Shown: positions 1 to 8,769, counted from the stretch's first letter. The stretch is 64,000 nt of DNA from Roseomonas acroporae (GCF_023223525.1 NZ_JALPRX010000038.1:1-64000); one strand, 5' to 3'. Made by a program: numbers and translations. The notes: a model not told the origin generated them from the letters alone.

Positions 1-47
1 ATTTTCCGGGCCGCTGAGCGAGTACGCTCAGCTTGAAAATGCTCTAG
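1..47. repeat. Palindromic CTAGAGC-border repeat, module A
   Basis: A copy of the dispersed module A: ATTTTCC, a CTGAGCG/CGCTCAG hairpin, then TTGAAAATGCTCTAG. The 5' end is cut by the window edge. Read on the minus strand, its CTAGAGC border provides the TAG stop codon of the methyltransferase gene. Other copies lie near 17.1-17.5, 20.6, 34.3, 36.5 and 54.2 kb. Confidence 0.85.
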
Positions 48-829
48 CGCCGGCGCGCCACCAGGAATTGCCGCCGGAAGGGCAGCAGCACCGCCCCGTC
101 GGCGCGTGGCCGGTAGTGCGGCCGGACCGCTTCGGCGTAGGCGGCGAGGAAGCCGGCACGCAGCGTGTCGTCCAGCCGGTCGAGATAGGGGCGCAAGCTG
201 GTGCCCATCGCCCACTGCACCACGGGATCGGGGCCGCGCAGCACGTGCAGGTATTCCGTCACCCACAGGTCGGGACGGTCCGCGACGGGGGCGAGCAGGT
301 CGTAGTAGCGCTCGGGCGGCGCGGCCCCGCGCGCGCCGTCGATCCCGGCGAGCGCCGCCGCCCAGGGCCCGTGCGCGGCGACCTGCGCCTGCAGGGCGCG
401 GAAGGGCGCGCGCTCCATGTCCGGCACCTGCACGGCCAGCACGCCGCCCGGCGCGAGCAGGCCGAGCAGGCGTGGCAGGCCGGCCGCGTGGTCGGGCAGC
501 CAGTGCAGCGCGGCGTTGGAGAAGATCACGTCCGGCGGCGCGTCCGGCGTCCATTCGGCGATGTCGGCGCGCTGGACGGCGAAGCCCGTGGCGCGCGCCT
601 TCTCCAGCATGGCGGGCGCGCCGTCCACGCCGAGGATCGTGGCGCCCGGGAAGCGTGCCGCCAGGAGCGGCAGCGCGTTGCCGGCGCCGCAGCCGAGGTC
701 GACGACGCGGCGTGCCGCCGGATGGTCGATGCGCTGCATCAGGTCCACCGCCGGGCGCAGCCGCTCGCCCTCGAAGCGGAGATACTGTGCCGGGTCCCAG
801 TTCGTCGTGGCCCGATCCGCCGTGCTCAT
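44..829 (-). CDS. tam: Trans-aconitate 2-methyltransferase
   Basis: A 261-residue class I SAM-dependent methyltransferase. The N-terminus (NWDPAQYLRF) and the SAM motif VVDLGCGAGN near residue 43 are typical of Tam, which methylates trans-aconitate using SAM in the cytosol and so removes an inhibitor of the citrate cycle. Later motifs include the acidic residue of LGVDGAPAML and the SNAALHWLPD stretch usual in this family. Length fits Tam (about 250-260). The TAG stop lies inside the CTAGAGC border of a repeat. Transcribed alone; the patatin gene upstream is 119 bp away on the same strand. Other small-molecule methyltransferases are possible, but Tam is the best fit. Confidence 0.85.
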   Translation of the reverse strand: MSTADRATTNWDPAQYLRFEGERLRPAVDLMQRIDHPAARRVVDLGCGAGNALPLLAARFPGATILGVDGAPAMLEKARATGFAVQRADIAEWTPDAPPDVIFSNAALHWLPDHAAGLPRLLGLLAPGGVLAVQVPDMERAPFRALQAQVAAHGPWAAALAGIDGARGAAPPERYYDLLAPVADRPDLWVTEYLHVLRGPDPVVQWAMGTSLRPYLDRLDDTLRAGFLAAYAEAVRPHYRPRADGAVLLPFRRQFLVARRR

Positions 830-948
830 GTCGCCTCGCCGCCTCCCGTCCGCCCGGCGCGGGCCGCCGGCCGAACGAAAGGCGGCGAGGCCGTGCCGGG
901 GATGAGGCCCGGCGGCGACTCCCGGTCCGCCGCGGGCCGCGGGCAGGT

Positions 949-2034
949 TCAGAGATAGCGGGTGCGGATGTCCAGGCTGCTTTCCCGGCCGATGGAGGCG
1001 AAATTCCCGTCCAGCCAGCGCTCGGCGGCCCCGCGGCCGTGGCGGCGCAGCGCGGTGAGGAATTCCCAGTCGCCGTTGAGCTTGGTGGAGAGGTTGAAGC
1101 GCCGCATCGTCGCCTCGTCCTCGATCATGTGCAGATGCAGGCGGCGGTAGTTGGGCTCCTGCAGGCGGCCCTCGTCGAGCAGGCGCTGCACGAAGTCGAT
1201 GGCGCGGAATTCCGCCATCAGCGAGGCGTTGAAGGTGATCTCGTTCAGCCGGTTGGTGATGTCGGAGACGGTGATCGGCAGTTCCTCGCGCACACCGGGG
1301 TTGAGCTGCACGATCACGATGTCGGTGCTGGGCGTGCTGCCGCTGTGCGCCTTGTCGTAGAGCGGCCAGAGCGCCGGGTTGCCGACATAGCCGCCATCCC
1401 AGTAGTGCTCGCCCTCGATGGCCACCGCCTGGAAGATCTGCGGCAGGCAGGCCGAGGCGAGCAGCACCTCGACGCTCATCTCCTCCCGCCGGAAGACGCG
1501 CGGCTTGCCGGTGCGGACGTTGGTGGCGGAGACGAAGGTGCGGATGACGCTCGGATCGCGGCGGAGCCGGTCCGCGTCCACCACCTTCTCCAGCACCCAG
1601 CGCAGCGGATTGAGGTCGAAGGGCGTCGGGTTGAGCTGGTAGGGCGAGAACATCCGGGTCAGCGCGTCGAAGCCCTGCCAGGCGAGCGAGGGGCCGAGGT
1701 CGAAGCCCCAGAGCGCCTTCTCCCAGGGCGTGTTGCGCAGCGGGCTGAAGGCCAGCACGGCGCCGAAGCCGCTCCAGAACCGCTCCAGCGCGGCGATGGC
1801 GCCGGCGCGGCCGCCTTCCGCCAGCCCCTGCGCCAGCATCGCCGCGTTGATGCCGCCCGCCGAGGTGCCGGAGACGGCGTCGAACTCGACCCGCTCGTCC
1901 TCCAGCAGCCGCTCCAGCACGCCCCAGGTGAAGGCCCCGTGCGTGCCGCCGCCCTGCAGCGCCATGCTCACCGTCGCGGTGCTGTCCGACGCGATCGCGG
2001 CCGCCGGCAGCGGCACGCCCATGCTGCCGTCCAT
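949..2034 (-). CDS. Patatin-like phospholipase
   Basis: A patatin-family serine acylhydrolase of 361 residues if started at the ATG at 2034; the same frame stays open up to 2277, and ATGs at 2100 and 2187 are alternatives. The conserved region begins with VSMALQGGGTHG, which supplies the glycine-rich oxyanion hole. The nucleophile elbow is GTSAGG, and the catalytic aspartate sits in YWDGGYVGNP. This Ser-Asp dyad cleaves acyl esters of phospholipids or related lipids. No signal peptide or membrane segment is obvious from the chosen start. The substrate cannot be inferred. I chose the shorter start because the upstream residues are Arg/Pro-rich and look like read-through. Confidence 0.85.
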   Translation of the reverse strand: MDGSMGVPLPAAAIASDSTATVSMALQGGGTHGAFTWGVLERLLEDERVEFDAVSGTSAGGINAAMLAQGLAEGGRAGAIAALERFWSGFGAVLAFSPLRNTPWEKALWGFDLGPSLAWQGFDALTRMFSPYQLNPTPFDLNPLRWVLEKVVDADRLRRDPSVIRTFVSATNVRTGKPRVFRREEMSVEVLLASACLPQIFQAVAIEGEHYWDGGYVGNPALWPLYDKAHSGSTPSTDIVIVQLNPGVREELPITVSDITNRLNEITFNASLMAEFRAIDFVQRLLDEGRLQEPNYRRLHLHMIEDEATMRRFNLSTKLNGDWEFLTALRRHGRGAAERWLDGNFASIGRESSLDIRTRYL

Positions 2035-2344
2035 CAGGCGGCGTCCCGACGGCACGTGCGGCAGGCCGGGCGGGAGTCTCGTGTCATGCGCTATCACCAT
2101 CCCATGATCGCGGCCCGAGTGTCCGATCGAAAAGTTGACGTTGCCGCAGCGGAGGAACGCGGCGACGCGCTTTCGGGTTCGCTGCATCGCCGCAGGGCGG
2201 CGCCGGGCCGGCCGTGCCCGGGCCCGGCCGCGGCGGCGATCGGCCTGCCCGGCCGTGGCCGTCGGCCCCGCATCCATGCCTCCCCCTCGGCGCCTCTCGG
2301 CCGTCCGGCGAGGGAAGGCGGATCGGCGCCACGGCCGGGTCCCG
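2035..2344. other. Intergenic region upstream of the patatin gene
   Basis: About 310 bp between two minus-strand genes. It may include the true N-terminus of the patatin (in-frame ATGs at 2100 and 2187). The stretch 2085-2135 is less GC-rich than its surroundings and could hold the promoter. No repeat or RNA was recognised. Confidence 0.4.
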
Positions 2345-3799
2345 TCAGGGCAGGTACCGGAGCAACCCGACCAGCCGCCTGCTCAGCGGCGAGAGCAGGC
2401 GCGGCGCGTAGAACTCCCCGGCCGCCCGCCGTGCCGCCTCGGTGAAGACCGGCCAGGGCAGCGCCAGCCCGGCCAGGGCCCCGAGCGGCAGGCGGCGGCC
2501 GAGCAGCGCGGCGAACAGCCCGGCCATCTCGCCCGCCTCCGGCGCCAGCAGCCCGGCGCCGAGCAGCCGGCCCTTCGGGGTCGCCACCAGCTTCACCAGC
2601 CCGCCGGCAGCGCCGCCTCCCGCACCTCCGCTTTCGGCCCCCCCGTTTTCAGCCCCCCCGTTTTCAGCCACGGCGCGGTCGGTCTCGGCCAGCGGCCAGC
2701 GCAGCAGGCGCAGCCCGTCATGCCCGGCGGCACGCGCCGCGGCCTCGGTCAGCCCGACCTGCGCCAGCATCGGATCGGTGCCGAGCAGGCGCGGCACCGT
2801 GGCGGGATCGAAGCGCGCGGGCAGGTGGAACAGCATCCCGCGCGCGAGGGTCATCACCTGCGCCGCCTCCGCCGCCTCGCCGCCCTGGCCGTCACCGGCA
2901 TCGGCGAGCGGCCCGGCCGCCCAGACGCGGCGGTTGCCCAGGGCGCGCAATCCCCTGTCCGTGGCGATGCCGCGCGGCGTCGCCTCGATCCCGGCGGCGG
3001 CGAGGTCGAGCCCGGCCAGGGCCGGCGCCCGGGCGCCGGCGGCCAGCAGGTGCGAGCCCTCCAGCGCCTCGCCGCCCTCCAGCCCGAGCATGACGCCCGT
3101 CCCCGTGGCGCGCGCCCAGGCCGGCGCGACGCCCTCGCGCAGCGACACGCCGTCCCGCCGCAGGGCCCGTCGCAGCCCGTCGGCCAGCTCCGGCTCGTGG
3201 CCGGCGGCGAGCCCGTCCGGCTCGACCAGGGTGACGCGGCAGCCGAGCCGCGCATGCGCCTGGGCCAGCCCCGGCGCCGCCTCGCCGCCGCCCAGCACCA
3301 GCAGGTGCGCCGGCGGCACCGCGAGGTCGTGGATGGTGGCCTCGGTCAGGCAGGGAACCGAGTCGAGGCCCGGCAGGTGCGGCAGCGCCGGCACGCCGCC
3401 GCCGGCGAGCAGGCAGCGCCGGAAGCGCAGCCGCCGGCCACCCGCCTCGACCGCATCCGGCGCGGCGAAGTAGCCACGCCCCTCGATCACCTCGATGCCC
3501 ATGGCGCGGAAGCGGGCCGGCGCATGGTCGGGCGCCAGCGCGGCGACGGCGCCCCGGACATGCGCGCGCACCCCGTCCCATTCGACCGTGGGCGCCGGCG
3601 CGCCGAGGCCGAAGCGGCGTGCGTCGCGCAGCAGGGCCGCGCGACGGGCGGCAGCGGCGAGGGCGGGCAGGGCGATGCGCGACTCCGGCGCCGCGCCGTC
3701 CGCCACCAGCGCCACGCGCAGGCCGAGCGCGGCGGCCAGCGCCGCGACCGAATGGCCGGCGGTGCCGGCGCCGAGGATCACCACGTCGTAGTCGGCCAT
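2345..3799 (-). CDS. FAD/NAD(P)-dependent disulfide-reductase-like protein lacking redox cysteines
   Basis: 484 residues from the ATG at 3799 (MADYDVVILGAGTAGHS), with the FAD-binding GAGTAG at the N-terminus, a central NAD-binding LGGGEAAPGLA, a third region with an ALGNRRVWAAGPLAD-like FAD motif and a dimerisation domain starting near VGLTEAAA. The fold is that of dihydrolipoamide dehydrogenase/mercuric reductase. The CxxxxC redox centre expected about 40 residues from the N-terminus is absent (PESRIALPALA occurs there). The C-terminal HPT/E motif is also replaced by LPWPVFTEA. A second oddity is GAENGGAENGGAESGGA, a small tandem insertion. It lies immediately downstream of a VTT-family membrane gene, a pairing known elsewhere. 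It is probably a flavoprotein with another activity. Confidence 0.75.
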   Translation of the reverse strand: MADYDVVILGAGTAGHSVAALAAALGLRVALVADGAAPESRIALPALAAAARRAALLRDARRFGLGAPAPTVEWDGVRAHVRGAVAALAPDHAPARFRAMGIEVIEGRGYFAAPDAVEAGGRRLRFRRCLLAGGGVPALPHLPGLDSVPCLTEATIHDLAVPPAHLLVLGGGEAAPGLAQAHARLGCRVTLVEPDGLAAGHEPELADGLRRALRRDGVSLREGVAPAWARATGTGVMLGLEGGEALEGSHLLAAGARAPALAGLDLAAAGIEATPRGIATDRGLRALGNRRVWAAGPLADAGDGQGGEAAEAAQVMTLARGMLFHLPARFDPATVPRLLGTDPMLAQVGLTEAAARAAGHDGLRLLRWPLAETDRAVAENGGAENGGAESGGAGGGAAGGLVKLVATPKGRLLGAGLLAPEAGEMAGLFAALLGRRLPLGALAGLALPWPVFTEAARRAAGEFYAPRLLSPLSRRLVGLLRYLP

Positions 3800-3842
3800 C
3801 GCCCGATGCCCCCGCCCATCCCGGATCCCGGCGACTGCCGCC

Positions 3843-3965
3843 CGGGCCGGCGGGGAAGGCATGGCCTTCCCCGGACTCCATCCACCAGGGAAGGCATGGC
3901 CCTCCCTGCAACCCATCCGCCAGGGAAGCCCCTGCCTTCCCTGCAATCCATCCGCGGGTTCCTGG
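3843..3965. repeat. GGAAGGC/GCCTTCC hairpin repeat cluster
   Basis: Three imperfect copies of a unit reading roughly GGGAAGGCATGGCCTTCCC followed by CCATCC. Each forms a hairpin. They lie between the VTT gene and the flavoprotein gene, both on the minus strand. Related units recur near 39.9 and 46.5 kb. The function is unknown; they may act as terminators or be REP-like. Confidence 0.7.
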
Positions 3966-4010
3966 ACCGCCGCCGACGTTTCCCGGTCCCGCTGGCCCAG
4001 GCGTCGGGTC

Positions 4011-4931
4011 TCAATTCCGCAAGGGGGGATCCAGGGAGGATTCGCCCCCTGGCGGAAGGTCTCCGGCGGCCATCGGGTCGGCAGAGCCCCCCTGGCCGGG
4101 ACCGTGGGGAGCGAAGTCCTCCGTCGCCCCCCGGCGGCTCCGCCACCACGCCCCGAGACCCGCCAGCACCGCCAGCCCGAACAGCGGCAGCAGCGTGCGC
4201 ACCGTCAGCAGCGCGCCGATCTCCACTCGCCCGCCCGCCATCAGCACCGGCGCCAGCCCGGCGCCGAGGCTGGCATAGACCAGCGTCCCCGGCACGATGC
4301 CCACCAGCGTCGCCAGCGCGAAGGCGCCGAGCCGCAGGCCCGAGAGCGGGGCCGCCAGGTTGATCACCCAGAAGGGCACCAGCGGCAGCAGGCGCAGCAC
4401 CAGCAGGTACCAGCCCCCCTCGCGCCGCAGCATCGCGTCCACCTGCCGCAGCCGCGCCCCGCCATGGCGCTCCAGCAGGTCGCCGAAGCCGTGCCGCACG
4501 GCCAGGAACACGAGGCAGGCGCCGGCCGTGGCCGCCGGCACGGCGAGCGCGGTGCCGAGCCAGGGACCGAACAGCAGCCCGCCGGTCAGCGGCATCACCA
4601 GCGGCGCCGGCAGGGAGAGCGAGACCACGCCGATATAGGCCGCCACGTACAGCAGCGCCGCCCGCATCGGCTCCGCCGCGGCCGCGGCCAGCAGCTCCGC
4701 GCCCCGTGACGACAGCGTGCCGGGTGCCAGCCAGCGGTTCGCGCCGAGCGCGACGGCCAGCGCCAGCGCGGCAAGCAGCAGGGCCAGCGGCCAGAAGCGC
4801 CGCCCGAGGGCCAGGATGCGAGGAGGCAAGGCTCCGGGCGGCAGGGTCCGGGGCGGCGGCGGGGCCCCGGCCCGGGAGCCGTCGCCCCCGGAACCGCCTG
4901 CCCCGGCGCCGTCGCCCCGGCGCCCCGGCAT
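4011..4931 (-). CDS. TVP38/TMEM64 (VTT-domain) family inner-membrane protein
   Basis: 306 residues. The ATG at 4931 overlaps the engB stop as ATGA, indicating translational coupling. A Pro/Arg-rich cytosolic N-terminus is followed by about five to six hydrophobic segments (first near residues 46-65). The VTT/SNARE-assoc core includes LPLTGG-like (LVMPLTGGLLFGPWLGT) and LRLLPLVPFWVINLAAPLSG, with a late GIVPGTLVYASLGAGL. These glycine/proline signatures define the DedA/VTT superfamily, associated with lipid scrambling or transport and envelope homeostasis. In many proteobacteria such genes sit next to a pyridine-nucleotide disulfide oxidoreductase, as here. The exact substrate is unknown. Confidence 0.85.
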   Translation of the reverse strand: MPGRRGDGAGAGGSGGDGSRAGAPPPPRTLPPGALPPRILALGRRFWPLALLLAALALAVALGANRWLAPGTLSSRGAELLAAAAAEPMRAALLYVAAYIGVVSLSLPAPLVMPLTGGLLFGPWLGTALAVPAATAGACLVFLAVRHGFGDLLERHGGARLRQVDAMLRREGGWYLLVLRLLPLVPFWVINLAAPLSGLRLGAFALATLVGIVPGTLVYASLGAGLAPVLMAGGRVEIGALLTVRTLLPLFGLAVLAGLGAWWRSRRGATEDFAPHGPGQGGSADPMAAGDLPPGGESSLDPPLRN

Positions 4932-5590
4932 CAGGTCGAGGCCAGCGCCGCGATCTCGGCGCGCACCTCCGGGATGCCCTCGCCGGTCTCGCTGCTCGTC
5001 ACCAGCACCAGCGGATGGCCGGCGGTGTGCGAGCGCGCGAGCTTCTCCGCCTCCTCGCGCCGCTTGCCCAGCCAGTAGGGCTTGGCGTCGTCGGCCTTGG
5101 TCAGCACGATCTGGAAGGGCACGGCGGCCTCGTCGAACAGCTTCATCGCCATGCGGTCGGCGGGCTTGGTCTCGATGCGGGCATCCAGCAGCAGGATCAC
5201 CCGGCGCAGCGTCGGGCGGCCGCGCAGGAAGTCGAACATCAGCCCCTGCCAGTCCGCCTTCACGCTCTTGGGCGCCTGGGCGTAGCCGTAGCCCGGCATG
5301 TCCACCAGGGTGAGCTGCCCGCCCCAGGGCACCTCCAGCTCGAAGAAGTTGAGCTGGCGCGTGCGGCCGGGCGTGTTGGAGACGCGCGCCAGCGCCTTGG
5401 TGCCGGTCAGCGCGTTGACGAGGCTCGACTTGCCGACATTGGAGCGGCCGGCGAAGGCGATCTCGGGCCAGCGCGTCGGCGGCAGGCCCTCCACCTGCTG
5501 CGCCGCGTGCACGAAGCGGCAGGGCCGGGCGAAGAGCAGCCGCCCCGCCTCGAGCAGCGCCGCGCGCGTCGCCTCGTCCCGGGCCTCCAT
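4931..5590 (-). CDS. engB: Ribosome biogenesis GTP-binding protein YsxC/EngB
   Basis: 219 residues, usual size. The GTPase motifs are in order: P-loop GRSNVGKS (48-55), T-rich switch NTPGRTRQ, G3 DMPGYGYA (97-104), G4 TKAD (164-167) and G5-like TSSETGEG. EngB assists late assembly of the 50S subunit. It follows yidC on the same strand and overlaps the next gene by four bases. The frame is open upstream through a Pro-Gly tandem repeat; I start at the ATG at 5590, which gives a normal EngB N-terminus (LLFARPCRFV). Confidence 0.93.
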   Translation of the reverse strand: MEARDEATRAALLEAGRLLFARPCRFVHAAQQVEGLPPTRWPEIAFAGRSNVGKSSLVNALTGTKALARVSNTPGRTRQLNFFELEVPWGGQLTLVDMPGYGYAQAPKSVKADWQGLMFDFLRGRPTLRRVILLLDARIETKPADRMAMKLFDEAAVPFQIVLTKADDAKPYWLGKRREEAEKLARSHTAGHPLVLVTSSETGEGIPEVRAEIAALAST

Positions 5591-5591
5591 G

Positions 5592-5651
5592 AGACCGCCC
5601 GGGGGGAGACCGCCCGGGGGGAGGCTGCCCGGGGGAAGGCCACCAGGAGGG
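5592..5651. repeat. 15-bp tandem repeat between yidC and engB
   Basis: Four 15-bp units close to AGACCGCCCGGGGGG; the first two are identical and the other two diverged. In the engB frame they would encode Pro-Pro-Gly-Gly-Leu repeats directly upstream of the chosen start, so they may be a 5' leader or a rare N-terminal extension. Confidence 0.8.
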
Positions 5652-5718
5652 GGTCCGCCCTCGGGAGGGCTCGCGGGCGGCCCGGCCGGGGCCTGGCCGC
5701 CCTTGTCGGCGGGGGCGC

Positions 5719-7521
5719 TCACCCCCGGTTCGGCTTCGGCGTGGCGGCGATCGCCTTGGGCGTCTGGCCACCGGTCCTGGCCTTCTGGGCCAGCCGGTCG
5801 CGCCGCATGATCAGCCATTGCTGCCCGATCGAGAGCAGGTTGTTCCAGCTCCAGTAGATCACCAGCCCCGCCGGGAAGGAGGCGAGCATGAAGGTGAAGA
5901 TGATCGGCATGAACTGGAAGATGCGCGCCTGCACCGGGTCCGGCGGCTGCGGGTTCAGCTTCTGCTGCAGCCACATGGTGCAGCCCATGATGATGGCCCA
6001 CAGCGGCATGTGCAGCATGTGCGGCGGGTCCCACGGGATCAGGCCGAACAGGGTGAACAGGTTGGTGGGGTCGGGCGCCGAGAGGTCGTGGATCCAGCCG
6101 AAGAAGGGCGCGTGCCGCATCTCGATGGTGACGAACAGCACCTTGTAGAGGGCGAAGAACACCGGCATCTGGATCAGGATCGGCAGGCAGCCGGAAGCCG
6201 GGTTGATCTTCTCCGTCTTGTAGAGCGCCATCATCTCGGCCTGCATCTTGGCCGGGTCGTCCTTGTAGCGCTCCCGCACCTCCTGCATCTTCGGCGCGAG
6301 CAGCTTCATCCGGCTCATCGACTTGTAGGCCTTGTTCGCCAGCGGGAAGAAGGCGAGCTTGACCAGCAGCGTGAACACCAGGATGGCGATGCCGAAGTTG
6401 CCGAACAGGTGGTAGAGCCAGTCCAGCGCGTAGAAGAACGGCTTGGTCAGGAAGTAGAACCAGCCGAAGTCCACCGCCTTGTCGAAGTCCGGGATGCCGA
6501 GCGTGTCGCGGTAGTGCGTCAGCAGCCGCACCTCCTTGGCGCCGGCGAAGAGGCGCGTGCCGAGCACGGCGCTGCCGCCGGCCGCGACCTCCTGCGGCTG
6601 CGGCGTCGCGAAGTCGACCTGCCAGCGCTCGCCGGTCGGGCCCTGGCCCTCCTGGATGAAGCGGAAGGCGGCGCGCAGCGTCTGCGCCTGGTCCGTCGGC
6701 ATCAGCGCGGTCAGCCAGTACTTGTCGGTGAAGCCCGCCCAGCCGCCGGCCGATTCCTGGTCGAGCGCCGGGCCGCCGCGCTTGTTGGCCTCGTCGCGGA
6801 CGTTGCTGAAGGTGTGCTCGGTCAGCCGCCCGCCGAGCACGCCGACGAAGCCCTCGTGCAGCAGGTAGTAGCCCTGCACCGGCGGCGTGCGGTCCCGCCG
6901 CACGCGCGTCCAGGGCAGCACCTTGACCGGCTCGGCGCCGTTGTTGCGCACGCGCTGCTCGGCCGTGAACATGAAGTTGGCGTCGAGCTTCACCTCGATC
7001 TCGAACACCTGGCCCTGGCCGTTGTCCCAGCGCAGCGTCACCGGGTGGTCGGGCGAGAGCGGGCCGCCCTCGGCCTGCCAGTCCGTGTCGTTGCCGGGCA
7101 CGCGGGTGCGGCCGTCGGCCGCCGTCCAGCCCCATTGCGCGTAGTAGGGCGCGCCGCCGCTGCGCGGGGCGAGCAGCCGCACCAGCGGCGAATCGGGGGC
7201 CACCGTCTCGCGGTAGTCGAGCAGCACGAGGTCGTCGAGGCGGGCGCCGCGCAGCGACAGGGTGCCGCGCACGCGCGGCCCCTCGATCGGCAGGCGCTGC
7301 GCCTCGGAGGTCGGCGCCCCGGCGGCCGGCGAGGCGTCGGTGGGCGCGCCGAGCGGGCCGGTCGGGCCCGGCGTCGGCGCCGGCTGCCCGGTGGCGGCGG
7401 CCTGCTGCTGCGTCTGCTCCTGCCGCTGCCGCGCCTGCTGCGTCGGCGGGCTCAGGTAGTTGAAGACCAGCAGGATGCCGATCGAGATCGCGATCGCCGC
7501 GAAGAGGCGCTTCTGATCCAT
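5719..7521 (-). CDS. yidC: Membrane protein insertase YidC
   Basis: 600 residues. The N-terminal membrane anchor (LFAAIAISIGILLVFNYL) is followed by a Gln/Pro-rich linker, the large periplasmic beta domain (about residues 80-350) and the YidC/Oxa1 core with its remaining transmembrane helices. Core signatures include KLAFFPLANKAYKSM, the CLPILIQMPVFFALYKVL helix and the PAGLVIYWSWNNLLS segment. YidC inserts and folds inner-membrane proteins alone or with SecYEG. It is 12 bp after yidD in the conserved rpmH-rnpA-yidD-yidC order. The start ATG at 7521 is the obvious one. Confidence 0.97.
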   Translation of the reverse strand: MDQKRLFAAIAISIGILLVFNYLSPPTQQARQRQEQTQQQAAATGQPAPTPGPTGPLGAPTDASPAAGAPTSEAQRLPIEGPRVRGTLSLRGARLDDLVLLDYRETVAPDSPLVRLLAPRSGGAPYYAQWGWTAADGRTRVPGNDTDWQAEGGPLSPDHPVTLRWDNGQGQVFEIEVKLDANFMFTAEQRVRNNGAEPVKVLPWTRVRRDRTPPVQGYYLLHEGFVGVLGGRLTEHTFSNVRDEANKRGGPALDQESAGGWAGFTDKYWLTALMPTDQAQTLRAAFRFIQEGQGPTGERWQVDFATPQPQEVAAGGSAVLGTRLFAGAKEVRLLTHYRDTLGIPDFDKAVDFGWFYFLTKPFFYALDWLYHLFGNFGIAILVFTLLVKLAFFPLANKAYKSMSRMKLLAPKMQEVRERYKDDPAKMQAEMMALYKTEKINPASGCLPILIQMPVFFALYKVLFVTIEMRHAPFFGWIHDLSAPDPTNLFTLFGLIPWDPPHMLHMPLWAIIMGCTMWLQQKLNPQPPDPVQARIFQFMPIIFTFMLASFPAGLVIYWSWNNLLSIGQQWLIMRRDRLAQKARTGGQTPKAIAATPKPNRG

Positions 7522-7533
7522 GGTCTTGGTTCG

Positions 7534-7809
7534 TCAGCCTTTCGGCACCGGCTGGCCGGCGGCGGGCCGGGGCCGTGCTTGCGGCACCGGGTCGTAGCCG
7601 CCCGGGTGCCAGGGATTGCAGCGCAGGATACGCCCCCCCGCGAGGAGGGCGCCGCGCCAGGCGCCATGGGTGGAGAGCGCCTCGATCGCGTAGTGGCTGC
7701 AGCTCGGCTCGAAGCGGCAATTGCAGCCGATCACCGGGCGCAGCGTCCATTGGTAGGTGCGTACCGCGCCGCGCAGCAGCATGGCGGGCAACTCCGTGGC
7801 TCGGCTCAT
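7534..7809 (-). CDS. yidD: Membrane protein insertion efficiency factor YidD
   Basis: 91 residues with the family signature [15 protein letters not shown] and the [18 protein letters not shown] segment; an N-terminal amphipathic helix ([15 protein letters not shown]) associates with the inner membrane. It assists YidC. Its ATG overlaps the rnpA stop by four bases (7806-7809), so translation is probably coupled. Confidence 0.95.
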   Translation of the reverse strand: MSRATELPAMLLRGAVRTYQWTLRPVIGCNCRFEPSCSHYAIEALSTHGAWRGALLAGGRILRCNPWHPGGYDPVPQARPRPAAGQPVPKG

Positions 7810-8606
7810 GCCTTGTCCTCCAGGCCGGAGTCCAGAGGGGATGCCGGCGCGGGCGGCCGCGAGGCCGGTCCGGGCGGAGACCGTTCCGCGCCGTGCCGCC
7901 GCGTCGCATCCGGGCCGCGCTCCGGCCGGGACGAGCCCTGGCCGCGGCCCGCGGCGCCCTTCCGGGCGGCGACGTCGCGATGGCCGGCCGCGTGGCCGCC
8001 GTCATCCGGCCCGTCGCCCCTCGGCCTTGCCCCCCGGCTCCTTTCGCCTTGGCCGCTCTCCCCCTGGGTCCTGCCGCCCGGCAGGACGCCGGTCTGGCGC
8101 AGGGCCCCGCGCAGGTCCTCGACCAGCAGGTCGAAGCGCCGCGTCGGCGTGGCGTCGCGGCCGATCAGGACGAGGTCCCAGGAGGCGAGCGTGGCCTGCG
8201 CCGCGACCTCGCCGCCGGCACGCGGGTCCAGCAGCCGGCGCGCGGCCTCGCGCAGCCGGCGCCGCGCGCGGTTGCGCACCACGGCGTTGCCGACCTTCTT
8301 GGTGACGGTGAAGCCGAGGCGCAGCGCTTCCGGCCGGGCTTCCGGGGCGGCCTGCGCCTGGGCCTCCGTCTGGGCCAGCGCCTGCAGCACGAGGCCGGGC
8401 CGGGCGGCACGCCGCCCCTTGCCTGCCACGCGCAGGAACTCCCGACGCCGGCGCAGCCGGCCCGGCCCGTCGCCAGGCGCGCCCGGCGCTGCCGCCGAGG
8501 GGGCGGCCAGAGGCATCTCCGGGGAGGCGACGGCGGCCGGGGCCGCCGACGGCGCCGGGGACGGGTCGGATGCCGGGCCCGTCGGCCGTCCGGCCGGCAC
8601 CGTCAT
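7806..8606 (-). CDS. rnpA: Ribonuclease P protein component with long extensions
   Basis: The basic subunit of RNase P, which binds the catalytic RNA and processes tRNA 5' ends. The core is at about residues 50-171: [11 protein letters not shown], then [24 protein letters not shown] (the RNR motif), then [11 protein letters not shown]. The usual length is near 120 residues, whereas this frame gives 266: about 48 Ala/Pro-rich residues precede the core and about 95 Gly/Arg-rich residues follow it. A later start (ATG at 8516) would shorten the N-terminus but not the tail. The tail reaches the yidD start, so the overlap is real coding or a conserved read-through. Confidence 0.88.
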   Translation of the reverse strand: MTVPAGRPTGPASDPSPAPSAAPAAVASPEMPLAAPSAAAPGAPGDGPGRLRRRREFLRVAGKGRRAARPGLVLQALAQTEAQAQAAPEARPEALRLGFTVTKKVGNAVVRNRARRRLREAARRLLDPRAGGEVAAQATLASWDLVLIGRDATPTRRFDLLVEDLRGALRQTGVLPGGRTQGESGQGERSRGARPRGDGPDDGGHAAGHRDVAARKGAAGRGQGSSRPERGPDATRRHGAERSPPGPASRPPAPASPLDSGLEDKA

Positions 8607-8634
8607 CGGTCTGTCCCCCGGCGCGCCGTCTGGT

Positions 8635-8769
8635 TCAGGCGGAAAGGCGCGCGCGGCCCTTGGCGCGACGGTTGGTCAGCACCTTGCGGCCGCCCACGGT
8701 GGACATGCGGCTGCGGAAGCCGTGGCGGCGCTTCCGGACGAGCTTCGAGGGCTGATAGGTACGCTTCAC
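8635..8769 (-). CDS. rpmH: 50S ribosomal protein L34
   Basis: A 44-residue gene. Translation begins [18 protein letters not shown] and ends [10 protein letters not shown], the full L34 sequence. The start is GTG, with AGGAG eight to nine bases upstream. It heads the rpmH-rnpA-yidD-yidC cluster, 28 bp before rnpA. L34 is a small basic protein of the large ribosomal subunit. Confidence 0.97.
   Translation of the reverse strand: MKRTYQPSKLVRKRRHGFRSRMSTVGGRKVLTNRRAKGRARLSA

Noticed and set aside
106-2445. Very long plus-strand frames opposite tam and the patatin gene
   Set aside because: Arg/Pro/Ala-rich translation without domains; the antisense minus-strand frames contain intact catalytic motifs.
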